Below, piece by piece: positions 46,862 to 55,526 of a DNA stretch of 64,000 nucleotides. The position numbers were made by a program, and so were the translations under genes. Source of the stretch: Syntrophobacter fumaroxidans MPOB (GTDB lineage: Bacteria; Desulfobacterota; Syntrophobacteria; Syntrophobacterales; Syntrophobacteraceae); NCBI RefSeq assembly GCF_000014965.1, contig NC_008554.1, positions 2,158,001 through 2,222,000 on the forward strand, in the 5' to 3' direction. The stretch's first letter is position 1. Every line of letters starts with the position of its first letter. The notes under the pieces are model-generated. The model saw only the letters and a list, made by a program, of their open reading frames with translations, had not been told where the DNA came from and made no database searches.

Positions 46862-47628
46862 GTCAGTAAAAGGTCTCCTGAGTAAGATGGGCAAATCTTG
46901 AAGAGCCAACCTATTTCGGGGTGAACCCGCATCCCCGGGGCGTTGAGCGCACGTTCAAAGCCGAAAGGCAACAGGGCGTGGTTCACGCGACACACTCCAG
47001 AGAAATCGAGAAACAGAAGGTTTTTCAAAGGCAGGATTTTCGAAACCCCGGTCAGCATCCGCTTTCGAGCGAACGCTCTCCGCCTGGCGTTTGAGTGAAA
47101 CAGCGGAATCACACCGGTCCGAGAGTAACCCTGCACTCAATTCAGCGACCAAAATGCCCTAAACGCCACGCAAGCTAATTAATCTTTTCACAAAGTGATC
47201 GACAATTGCTGACCCTGTAATTGTGCTAGTTAACACAAGTACCTCGCCAATGCAAATGATTTTATAATGGAACATATATGTGGCCAAGGATCGCACATCG
47301 CCCATGGCCTCCCCCTCTTGTGATAGATTTCATCAATGATTCCCCCGCACTATCGCAAACAGGCACTCTACGCTCGAATTCCCCCGACCATCCTTGCCTG
47401 GCGAGAAAAATCTCCTCCCCCGCGAAAAATCCGTGGAAGACCGCTCCCGGACCGGTCATGCGGAAGGGATACCCGAAGCGTCAGCCTCCCCGGCCCGTTT
47501 CCCATCGCCGGGCATTGCCGCCTCATGTGAGAATCTCTACATGAAACCTTACAGACAAGGAATTAACCTCCCCAAAGTCTCCCTGTTCAATTATCCCAAA
47601 CTATTTGAAATGTCAAGATAGAACGGAT
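46862..47628 (-). promoter_or_regulatory. Upstream region of the hdr island, no gene
   Basis: 767 bases without a supported gene. The part 47160-47280 is AT-rich. Read on the minus strand, TTGTCG (47205-47200), 17 bases, then TTAATT (47182-47177) is a candidate promoter. A TCAC-AAA-GTGA palindrome (47188-47198) sits between its elements, and an 18-base near-palindrome lies just upstream (47221-47238). If this is the promoter the 5' leader is about 310 bases. Confidence 0.4.
47221..47238. promoter_or_regulatory. Operator-like palindrome upstream of the hdr island
   Basis: TTGTGCTAGTTAACACAA is symmetric at 14 of 18 positions with arms TTGTG/CACAA, in the style of a CRP/FNR-family or GntR-family site. 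It lies 15 bases upstream of the candidate -35 element on the minus strand. Confidence 0.4.
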
Positions 47629-49614
47629 TCAAAACTCGATCTGCACTCCCAGCTCAACAACCTGACCGGGGGGCAGCCCGAAATAGTTGGTGGCGCTTTG
47701 AGAATTTCGCGACAGGAACGCAAACAACCGTTTGCGCCAGGGCATCATTCGGGAAGGCCCCGACGGGATCAGCGTCTCCCGGCCGAGGTAGTAGCTCACG
47801 GGCAGAACTTGCGGAACCAGCCGGGCCCGGTAAGCGGAATCCATGATCTGCGGGACGTTGGGCGTCTCCATGAACCCGAACCGGGCCACGATACGGTGAA
47901 ACCCCTCACCCAGTTCCTCGACCCTGATCCTTTCCGCGGCGGGCACCTGGGGCGTATGTGTCACTTCGATGGTCAGCAGGATGACTTCCTCGTGCAGGAC
48001 CTTGTTGTGCTTGAAGTGGTGCATGAGCGAAGGCGGCGTCAAGGAGGACGTGGACGCCATGAAGACCGCGGTTCCCGCCACCCGGTGAACGTTGTGCCGG
48101 GAGACGTCCTCGAGAAACATATCGAGTGTCGGCGAGGACTTCACGATGTGTTTGTAGAGCTCGGCCCGCCCGTCCTTCCAGGATGCCATGACGATCACGA
48201 TCACCAGCGCGACCGCCAGGGGAAACCATCCGCCGTCGAAAAACTTCAGCAGATTGGAGCCGAAGTAGGTGATGTCGAAAACCAGAAACAGCCCGACCAG
48301 AGGAGCGGTCTTCGCCGTCGACCATCCCCAGGTGCGGGTGGCCACGAAAAAGTAGACCACCGATGTGATCGCCATGTTCGCCGTCACCGCGACCCCGTAT
48401 GCCCCCGCAAGGCCGCTGGAAGCCCGGAAAACCAGCACCAGCCCGATGCAGACGACCATCATCAAACGGTTCACCTCCGGGATGTAAATCTGCCCCTCGG
48501 TTTCCGCCGAAGTGTGGACGATGGTGACCCGGGGAATGTAGCCCAATTGCACGGCCTGGCGCGTCAACGAGAAGGCCCCGGAAATCATCGCCTGGGACGC
48601 GATGATGGACGCCATGGTGGCCAGGGCGACCATGGGCAGCAGCAGTACCCGCGGCACCAAACCGTAGAACGGGTTGAACGCCAGGTCCGGCTGTTCGAGG
48701 AGTGCCGCGCCCTGGCCGAAATAGTTCAGCAGCAGGGACGGAAACACCATGGCGAACCAGGAGAGGCGGATCGGAACGCGGCCGAAATGTCCCATGTCCG
48801 CGTACAGGGCTTCTCCGCCGGTGATGCTCAGAACCACCGAGCCGAGAACCACCAGCCCGTGCACGTGGTGTTCGGCAAAGAAGCGGTATGCGTAGACTGG
48901 GCTGACCGCATCCAGCACCACCGGATTCCGAACGATACACAGGAGGCCGAGCGTCGCGATGGTTGCGAACCAGACCAGCATGACGGGTCCGAAAATCCTG
49001 CCGATTTTTGCGGTGCCCCGTGATTGTACAAGGAAAAGGCCGAGCAGGATGCCGCAGGCCAGCGGCACGATGAGGTTCTTCGCCGCATCGGTGGCCACCT
49101 CCAGGCCTTCGATGGCGGACAGTACCGTGATCGAAGGCGTGATGAAACCATCGCCGTACAGCAGGGCCGCACCGGTCAGGGCGGCCATCACCACCACGGC
49201 GCGGGCGCCCCTGGAGATCAGCTTTCCCGACATCGGGACCAGGGCCAGCAGAGCGAAGATCCCTCCCTCGCCCCGGTTGTCCGCCCGCATCATGAACGTG
49301 ATGTACTTGATGCTCACCACCATGGTCAGGGACCACAGGATCAGCGAAAGGACCCCCATGATATTGGCGGGGTTGGGCGCGATGGCGTGAGTTCCGTGGA
49401 AACACTCCTTGATCGTGTACAACGGACTCGTGCCGATGTCCCCGTAAACGATCCCGAGGGCTCCAAGGGCCAGTGAAAGCATTCTGCCCCGATGTGGAAC
49501 ACCGTTGCGACCGGATGTGACATTCTCCGGGGAGCGCTCTTTGCGATGCGGCAAGAATCGGGATAAATACGAGGAAGGCGGATTACCCCCGCCGGCGGGA
49601 AAAAGCCCTTTCAT
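47629..49614 (-). CDS. kup: Kup-type potassium uptake protein
   Basis: 661 residues. Low-affinity K+/H+ symporter of the inner membrane. Start MKGLFPAGGG, behind GGAGG seven bases upstream; the first roughly 45 residues are a polar cytosolic leader. LGALGIVYGDIGTSPLYTIKECF is the family hallmark. About 12 hydrophobic helices follow to residue about 450, then a cytoplasmic C-terminal domain. The gene is preceded by a c-di-AMP riboswitch on the same strand, so its translation should fall when c-di-AMP is high. Confidence 0.96.
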   Translation of the reverse strand: MKGLFPAGGGNPPSSYLSRFLPHRKERSPENVTSGRNGVPHRGRMLSLALGALGIVYGDIGTSPLYTIKECFHGTHAIAPNPANIMGVLSLILWSLTMVVSIKYITFMMRADNRGEGGIFALLALVPMSGKLISRGARAVVVMAALTGAALLYGDGFITPSITVLSAIEGLEVATDAAKNLIVPLACGILLGLFLVQSRGTAKIGRIFGPVMLVWFATIATLGLLCIVRNPVVLDAVSPVYAYRFFAEHHVHGLVVLGSVVLSITGGEALYADMGHFGRVPIRLSWFAMVFPSLLLNYFGQGAALLEQPDLAFNPFYGLVPRVLLLPMVALATMASIIASQAMISGAFSLTRQAVQLGYIPRVTIVHTSAETEGQIYIPEVNRLMMVVCIGLVLVFRASSGLAGAYGVAVTANMAITSVVYFFVATRTWGWSTAKTAPLVGLFLVFDITYFGSNLLKFFDGGWFPLAVALVIVIVMASWKDGRAELYKHIVKSSPTLDMFLEDVSRHNVHRVAGTAVFMASTSSLTPPSLMHHFKHNKVLHEEVILLTIEVTHTPQVPAAERIRVEELGEGFHRIVARFGFMETPNVPQIMDSAYRARLVPQVLPVSYYLGRETLIPSGPSRMMPWRKRLFAFLSRNSQSATNYFGLPPGQVVELGVQIEF

Positions 49615-49620
49615 TCCAAT

Positions 49621-49673
49621 GCCTCCGAAGCCCGAGATCGTGAGGATAGACCTCCGACCTACCTTCGGAAGGC
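49621..49673 (-). promoter_or_regulatory. Expression platform sequestering the kup ribosome site
   Basis: On the minus strand GCCTTCCGAAG (49673-49663), directly downstream of the riboswitch core, can pair with CTTCGGAGGC (49630-49621), which contains the kup Shine-Dalgarno GGAGG, leaving one bulged base. This suggests translational rather than transcriptional control. No T-tract terminator is seen. Confidence 0.65.
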
Positions 49674-49679
49674 TCTACC

Positions 49680-49803
49680 CTTCGACGCCTGCGAGGTTAG
49701 CTGACGGGCTCGGGCCGAAGAGCTTGCCCTTCGCCATGATCGGCGATACGCCCCAAAAACTCGGTTCCCCCGCTCCTGCCCATGCAGGACTCGGCGATTA
49801 CTC
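49680..49803 (-). ncRNA. c-di-AMP riboswitch (ydaO/yuaA type)
   Basis: Read on the minus strand the region shows the hallmarks in order: closing-helix strand CGCCGAG; GAGCGGGGGAACCGAG then TTTTTGGGG; a variable CGCC/GGCG hairpin; an AAGGGCAAGCTCTTCGGCCC hairpin; and the strongly conserved CCCGTCAGCTAACCTCGCAG, closing with GGCG. CGCC and GGCG form the closing helix. The match to the known motif is in two separated conserved blocks. c-di-AMP switches often repress potassium importers, which fits kup directly downstream. The remainder of 49804-50075 holds the der upstream region without a gene. Confidence 0.92.
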
Positions 49804-50075
49804 CGGACTTCTTAATGCAAAATTCCTTCCACGTCAACATGATCATTCGAAAAACGGCTGCCGCCGCCCGCGCTTCCGTTCAAGGTATCAATACGCGCGA
49901 TCGTTTCCGCTCAGCCCGGCAAGGACTCGGTCGAGGCAAAAACTGGGCGGTTGAGCGGCGAGCGGGGCATTTGTCCTGCAAAGAACGTCTCTTCCGCCTT
50001 GACCATTTCCGTCTTACCGCATAACCTTTAGCACAAGAGCAAGCACACATCGCCAAAGAGGAGAAAACGCAATTC

Positions 50076-51416
50076 ATGACTGTCGTCGCCATCGTGGGAC
50101 GCCCCAATGTGGGGAAATCCACGTTGTTCAACCGCATCAGCAAAGACAACAGCGCTCTTGTCGACGATCTTCCGGGTGTGACCAGGGATCGCAATTACGC
50201 GCGGGTCTCCTGGAACGACAAACCGTTCGTCATCATCGATACGGCGGGCTTCGTCGGGCAAGACACCTCCGCCTTCGAGGAACTCACTCGGGAGCAGATT
50301 CTTCTGGCGCTGGATGAAGCCGATATCCTGCTGTTCGTGGCGGATGCAAAGACGGGCCTGCACCCCGGGGACGCGGAGTTGGCGGATTTGCTGCGACGTT
50401 CCTCCAAGCCCGTTTTCTATGCCGTGAACAAGATCGACGGTTCGGAACAAAGACGTCACGCGGCCGAATTCTTCGAACTGGGTTTGGACCGCATCTATCC
50501 CATCAGCGCCGCACACGGGTTCGGTATCTCGGAGCTGATGGACGATCTCTGCGCGGCGATTCCGGAAGCGCCCGCGCAGACCGCCGAGGAGGAGGAATCC
50601 GGCGGCGCCATCAGAGTGTCCATCCTGGGGCGTCCGAACGTGGGCAAATCGACCCTCGTCAACCACCTCCTGGGCGCGCCGCGCGTGATCGTCAGCCCGG
50701 TTCCGGGCACGACCCGGGACGCCGTCGATTCACACATCGTCAAGGCCGGCCAGGAATACGTGCTCATCGACACCGCCGGCATCCGGCGCAAGGGCAGGAC
50801 CCGGGAGAAGCTCGAGAAAATCAGCATCATCAAGGCACTGCAGAGTGTCGAGCGAAGCCATGTCGTTGTCCTGCTCCTGGACGCCGTCGAGGGTGTCACG
50901 GACCAGGATCTTCATATCGCCGGGTACATCAAGGAACGTTCCCGGGCCTGTATTGTCGGAATCAACAAATGGGACGCCGCGGACAAGGACCCGAAGCGCA
51001 CGAAACGTTTCATGGACGACCTGCACGACCGGTTCCGCTTCCTCACATACGCACCGGTTCTGACTTTCTCCGCCCTCACCGGCCGGAACGTGGCGAGACT
51101 CCTGCCGACGGTGAAAGAGGTTTTCCGCCAATACAACCAGCGGGTGACCACGGGCATCGTGAACCGCGCACTGGAGGAAACACTGGCGCGTCACGAACCC
51201 CCTCAGGCAGGGAACAGGCGCAGGCTCAAGTTCTACTACGCCACACAGACCGCCGTCCGGCCGCCGACATTCGTGCTGTTCTGCAATTACCCGCAAGCCA
51301 TCCATTTTTCTTACGAACGTTATCTCACCAACCGGTTCCGGGAAGCATTCGGACTGGACAAGACGCCGATCCGGCTGATCTTTCGCCCTCGGCAGCGGAC
51401 CGGGGGGACATCGTGA
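50076..51416 (+). CDS. der: Ribosome-assembly GTPase Der (EngA)
   Basis: 446 residues. Two GTPase domains in tandem: GRPNVGKSTLFNRI / DTAGF / NKIDGS, and GRPNVGKSTLVNHL / DTAGIRRKG / NKWD. A C-terminal KH-like domain ends in IRLIFRPRQR. Acts in 50S subunit assembly. Ribosome site AGGAG is about 12 bases from the ATG, slightly long. Its stop overlaps the GTG start of the next gene by four bases. Confidence 0.98.
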   Translation: MTVVAIVGRPNVGKSTLFNRISKDNSALVDDLPGVTRDRNYARVSWNDKPFVIIDTAGFVGQDTSAFEELTREQILLALDEADILLFVADAKTGLHPGDAELADLLRRSSKPVFYAVNKIDGSEQRRHAAEFFELGLDRIYPISAAHGFGISELMDDLCAAIPEAPAQTAEEEESGGAIRVSILGRPNVGKSTLVNHLLGAPRVIVSPVPGTTRDAVDSHIVKAGQEYVLIDTAGIRRKGRTREKLEKISIIKALQSVERSHVVVLLLDAVEGVTDQDLHIAGYIKERSRACIVGINKWDAADKDPKRTKRFMDDLHDRFRFLTYAPVLTFSALTGRNVARLLPTVKEVFRQYNQRVTTGIVNRALEETLARHEPPQAGNRRRLKFYYATQTAVRPPTFVLFCNYPQAIHFSYERYLTNRFREAFGLDKTPIRLIFRPRQRTGGTS

Positions 51417-52645
51417 ACCCGGGCTCATTCATGTCTGCGCGCCGTCTCAAAGGGCGCTACCTGGTGCCGGCCCTGGCCGTGCTCATAGCCCTCGCAGCCG
51501 TCGCTTACCGCCTGCTGCCGGAGGCCGTTCTTCCCGGCCCGCAATCCCCGGAATCGTCGCGCGCCGGCCTGGACCGTCCCATCGACGCTCCCCGGCTTGT
51601 ACTGCTGCTGCCCGAGAGGGAGGAATTTCGCGCCGACGCCGCGATGTTTCGCATGGGCGCCGAATTGGCCGTCATGCGGCTCGCAGCCGAAAACGTCAAG
51701 GTGACGCTCGATCCGACCGATTCCGAGGGACAGCCCCTGACCCCCGGGGAGCGGCTGAGCGTTGCGACGTCGAACCCGGACACCGCTCTCGTCATCGCCC
51801 CTCTGCCGCTTTCGGCATTGTCGGAAATTGTGACCGAGGCCAAAAAGGCACATCTTCTCCTGGTGGTACCCGGAAACTCCCACCAGAAGCTGGTGGACCG
51901 GTCCGCCGTGCTGCCTCTCGCGGCATCCGACCGCACGGAAGGGGCCCTGGCGGCATCCGTCCTGTCCGGCTGGGCGAGCGGCGGTGAGGCCGTGGTGATT
52001 TACGACCCCGGCCCATACGGCGAGGTGCTTCTGGCCGGATTCGCGGAAGGGGCCGCAAAGGCGGGGCTGAAGTATCGACGCGAACGGCTGGGGAGGGAGG
52101 ATCTCGAGGCCGGAAAACCTATGCGACCGGGCATCACGGGGGACGATACCTTCGCGTGGCTCGCCGGGCCTCCGGATTGGGCGGCCGTCATGGCCGAAAT
52201 GCTCGCGAGAAACGGCGCCCGGGGACGATTCCTTTTCCCCAGTTCCTGCACCGAGCCCTTCCTCGACCAGTTCCTCCTGGCGGTCCCCCAAAATTTCTTT
52301 TTTCTCAAACCCGCCGTGTCGGCCGTCGCGGCAGGCGACACGAAACGGGAATTCCGGGACGCTTTCGTGCGAAGCTACCGGCGGGAACCGAACCGGGACG
52401 CCTGTATCGGCTATGACTGTGTGCGCTGGATCGGCACGGCGCTCCGGGATCGGCCGATCACCCGAAGGAGCGTCCGAGAACGGTTGATCCGCGCCACCGG
52501 CCCCGATAACCCCTACCATGGGCTGTCCGGAACGTTCTATTTCGACGAGCGGGGAACCACGTGGAACACGCTCGAGCCTTCAAACTACGTGAACGGAAAG
52601 TTCATTTTCCCCAGGGAACGGGAGACGGCGCAGGACGGTCGGTGA
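51413..52645 (+). CDS. Periplasmic-binding-protein-like lipoprotein or anchored receptor
   Basis: 410 residues from a GTG overlapping the der stop, with a G-rich ribosome site; an ATG at 51431 (MSARRLKG) is an alternative. An N-terminal hydrophobic segment (LVPALAVLIALAAVAY) without a lipobox Cys anchors or exports it. The rest follows the two-lobe fold of branched-chain amino acid receptors (Peripla_BP_6): PRLVLLLPEREEF at the start, then ALVIAPLPLSALSEIV, EAVVIYDPGPYGEVLLAGF, and C-terminal FVRSYRREPNRDACIGYDCV and GLSGTFYFDERG. No transporter genes are adjacent, so it may be an orphan sensor. Confidence 0.75.
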   Translation: MNPGSFMSARRLKGRYLVPALAVLIALAAVAYRLLPEAVLPGPQSPESSRAGLDRPIDAPRLVLLLPEREEFRADAAMFRMGAELAVMRLAAENVKVTLDPTDSEGQPLTPGERLSVATSNPDTALVIAPLPLSALSEIVTEAKKAHLLLVVPGNSHQKLVDRSAVLPLAASDRTEGALAASVLSGWASGGEAVVIYDPGPYGEVLLAGFAEGAAKAGLKYRRERLGREDLEAGKPMRPGITGDDTFAWLAGPPDWAAVMAEMLARNGARGRFLFPSSCTEPFLDQFLLAVPQNFFFLKPAVSAVAAGDTKREFRDAFVRSYRREPNRDACIGYDCVRWIGTALRDRPITRRSVRERLIRATGPDNPYHGLSGTFYFDERGTTWNTLEPSNYVNGKFIFPRERETAQDGR

Positions 52646-52676
52646 ACCGGCGCCCGCGGAGGTCCGGGAGCCCGGA

Positions 52677-53561
52677 TCAACCGGGAAGCTCCCCTGTTTC
52701 CGGAGAAATCGGCAGCCCGAGTTCCCCGGCGATGGCGTCAGGAAGACCCAGCATCTTTTCGGCTTCTTCGGCTTTGCCTCTCCTGGCGCAACCTTCGCCG
52801 AAGATCCGGCTTTTGACCTTCAGCGCCCGGAATGCCGCATCAGCCTGGGAATCGTCGAGGCGGCCGCTGCGCAGCAGATTGGCAAGAGCCCGAATACGGT
52901 AGCGATCGAGCGCCGGAACGGTCGCCGACAGTTGGTCCGGATGCCCTCCCCGTTTCACCACCAGTTGCTCCTCGACCAGGCCGAGCGCATACGTGCAGCC
53001 GATCCTCAACCAGAGATCGTAATCCTCGCAAGCGGGCAGATTCTCGTCGAACAAGCCCACCGAGTCGAAAACGTCCCGGTGGATCATGACTGCCGAGGGG
53101 CTCACGAGGCAGCGGTCAAGCAGCCGTTCGAAGCAATGGCCGCGCGGCTTCCGATGATATTTGCGCGGGTTGATGCGCACCCCGTTCCTGAGCCAGATTT
53201 CCTCGGTCTGACAGACGAGGAATTCCGGGTGAGCGGTCAGGAAGTCAAGTTGTCGGCGCAGCTTGGAAGGCAGCCACAAATCGTCCGAATCCAGAAATGC
53301 CAGCCATTCCCCGGCTGCGATGCGAATCCCGGTGTTGCGCGCGGCGCTGGCCCCTCCGTGAGCGCGCCGCAGGCGGCGGATCCGCTCGCCGAAAACTTCG
53401 AGGGCGCGATCCGTTCCGTCACTGGAGCCGTCGTCAACCACGATGATCTCCGGAAAAACGCCCTCCTGGGCCAGCACCGAAGCCACCGCCTCCTTCACGA
53501 ACGCTCTGCGGTTGTAAGTGGGAACGATCACCGAGACTGTCTGCCGGCAGGCTGTCGTCAT
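52677..53561 (-). CDS. Family 2 glycosyltransferase
   Basis: 294 residues, start MTTACRQTVSVIVPTYNR behind GAGG; upstream residues to 53672 are rejected. GT-A fold: VSVIVPTYNR, IIVVDDGSSDGT (nucleotide-binding DDGS), [23 protein letters not shown] (DxD). Likely transfers a sugar to a surface polysaccharide or lipid; donor and acceptor unknown. Converges with the receptor-like gene. Confidence 0.9.
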   Translation of the reverse strand: MTTACRQTVSVIVPTYNRRAFVKEAVASVLAQEGVFPEIIVVDDGSSDGTDRALEVFGERIRRLRRAHGGASAARNTGIRIAAGEWLAFLDSDDLWLPSKLRRQLDFLTAHPEFLVCQTEEIWLRNGVRINPRKYHRKPRGHCFERLLDRCLVSPSAVMIHRDVFDSVGLFDENLPACEDYDLWLRIGCTYALGLVEEQLVVKRGGHPDQLSATVPALDRYRIRALANLLRSGRLDDSQADAAFRALKVKSRIFGEGCARRGKAEEAEKMLGLPDAIAGELGLPISPETGELPG

Positions 53562-53761
53562 ATCGCCTCGCATCCGGAAGCCCGAAAAAACCGCGGGAGA
53601 CGATCGAGTCCGGCCGAGTCCGTCATCCGGTCGAACCGCGATGCTTCGCGGGTCAAAACAAGGCATGAGCAAACGTCATCTTCATTCCGGCAAACCGTCA
53701 TGCGCCGAAAACCCGCGGCCAATCATCCCGGACGCGGCTCGGAGTCTCCTCCCCGGGCGGA

Positions 53762-55504
53762 TCAACCCGCCGCCAGGTTCCAGACCATGCCCAGGGCGCC
53801 GGAACCGATGAGCATGAATTCGATATAGCTCTCGAACACCGGGTCCTCCTTGAGGCGCCGTTTCGAACCGACATGGAGATACCACCAGTAGGCGGCCACG
53901 GCAGGGATCAGCGCCCAGGCGAACCACGATGCCAGGCCCAAAACCGGTCCCAGCAGCAGCGACAGGCTCAGCAATCCGAACACGGCATTGGTGAATCGGG
54001 AGGTCCTGACTTCCCCCATGAGCACAACCAGGGTTTCCTTGCCGACGATCCGATCTCCCTGGACGGCGATGAGGTCGAGAAGGGTGGTGCGAATCAGCAC
54101 CATGAGAAAAACCACCCAGGAAGCGTATACGAGCGGACCGAAAGATTCCCGCAGTCCCCACAGGTGAGGCACGAGCACGATCACGCACGCCCAGGCGATC
54201 GGCACAAAAAACGTTTTGGAGGTGGGAATGTCTTTGATTTTGAAGACCGATGAACCGCGCCAGCCCGCCGGGATGATGAGGGGCACGGCGTACAGCGACC
54301 CGAGCAGCACGAGGACAACCATGGCCGCAAACGGCAGAAACCCGTGGGCCAGGGCGAGGCCCAGCGCGAGCACCACCGCAAGGGTGCTGGTGCTCATGAA
54401 GGTCAGGCGCCACCGCTCATAGAACTCCGCGCGCCGCGGGTCGTTGAGCTGTATGGCGTTCCGGTCCAGGAAAATGTTGAGGGAATGCATGGCGTAGACG
54501 TAGCAGGCGGCCATGAGCGAGTAGGTCCAGGAGCCGGGGAGCCCGCTCAGCGCCTGGGCCGCGGCGGATAACAGGGCGGCGCCCAGGGCTACCGAAAAAT
54601 TGGCGTAAGCGAGAAGCTCCAGCGTCTTCTTCACGCTGAATCGCGGCTCCGGCTGCTCCGGTCGGATGGATTCCAGGAACCGGACCACATTGCGAATGAG
54701 CCAGTTGGGCGTGGAAGCTCCCGCGGACACTCCCACACGGGAGTACTTCGCCAGTTCCTGGGGGTTGAGCTCCGCTTCCGTTTCCACGTGGTAGGTGGGG
54801 ATTTCGCATTCCCTGGCGACCTGGGCCAACCGCAGCGTGTTTCCGCTGTGAAAGCCGCCCACGATCACCATGGCCTCGACCAGGGAACACATCTCACGGA
54901 CCTCGGTCTGACGTTCATGGGTTGAATCGCAAATGGTATTCTTGACCTTGCCCTTGGGGTATTTCTTGAGGAACTCTTCCTGGATTTCCTGGAACACTTC
55001 CTCGTTTTGGGTGGTCTGGGCAACGAGCAGCACGTTCTCCCATTCCGCCGGCAGCTCGTTGAGCTGCTCGACGCGGTTGATGACCACGCCTCTGCCTTCC
55101 GTATAGCCCATGAGGCCGATCACTTCGGCGTGATCGGCGTCACCCACGATGACGGTGTAATAGCCGCGGCGCGCATGCCGCTTGATGGCCGCGTGCACCT
55201 TCGCCACGCGCTTGCAGGTGGCGTCCAGCAGGGTTGCCCCCAGCCGGTGCAAGGTCTGTCGAGTCTCGGGCGGTATCCCGTGAGCGCGGATGACCACCTT
55301 GCGGTCCGCGCAACCCTCGATTTCGTTCACCTCCCGGATCCCTTTGGCTTCCAGCATGGCCAGAACCTGCCGGTTATGAATCAGCGGCCCGAACGTGCAG
55401 ATGTTCTCCCCGTCCTGTTGGTTCTTGATCGCTCCGAGGGTCACTTCCAGGGCGTCTCTGACCCCTTTGCAGAAACCGGCAGTCTTGGCCACAAGCACTT
55501 TCAT
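53762..55504 (-). CDS. ispH: IspH fused to a UbiA-family prenyltransferase
   Basis: 580 residues in one frame. Residues about 1-285 are HMBPP reductase, the last MEP-pathway enzyme making IPP and DMAPP: three cluster Cys in AGFCKGV, LLDATC and NTICDST, plus IHN, ADHAE, TTQNE and HSGNT. Residues about 290-580 form a polytopic membrane domain with UbiA-type motifs: a first NxxxD stretch (NIFLDRNAIQLND) and a second DLIAVQGDRIVGKETL. About eight hydrophobic helices are visible. Fusion of an isoprenoid-precursor enzyme to an aromatic prenyltransferase is unusual. Near mqnB/mqnD and ubiB, the membrane half may be the menaquinone prenyltransferase MqnP (inference). Confidence 0.9.
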   Translation of the reverse strand: MKVLVAKTAGFCKGVRDALEVTLGAIKNQQDGENICTFGPLIHNRQVLAMLEAKGIREVNEIEGCADRKVVIRAHGIPPETRQTLHRLGATLLDATCKRVAKVHAAIKRHARRGYYTVIVGDADHAEVIGLMGYTEGRGVVINRVEQLNELPAEWENVLLVAQTTQNEEVFQEIQEEFLKKYPKGKVKNTICDSTHERQTEVREMCSLVEAMVIVGGFHSGNTLRLAQVARECEIPTYHVETEAELNPQELAKYSRVGVSAGASTPNWLIRNVVRFLESIRPEQPEPRFSVKKTLELLAYANFSVALGAALLSAAAQALSGLPGSWTYSLMAACYVYAMHSLNIFLDRNAIQLNDPRRAEFYERWRLTFMSTSTLAVVLALGLALAHGFLPFAAMVVLVLLGSLYAVPLIIPAGWRGSSVFKIKDIPTSKTFFVPIAWACVIVLVPHLWGLRESFGPLVYASWVVFLMVLIRTTLLDLIAVQGDRIVGKETLVVLMGEVRTSRFTNAVFGLLSLSLLLGPVLGLASWFAWALIPAVAAYWWYLHVGSKRRLKEDPVFESYIEFMLIGSGALGMVWNLAAG

Positions 55505-55526
55505 CGGGACTTGTCCTTCCGTCGTC

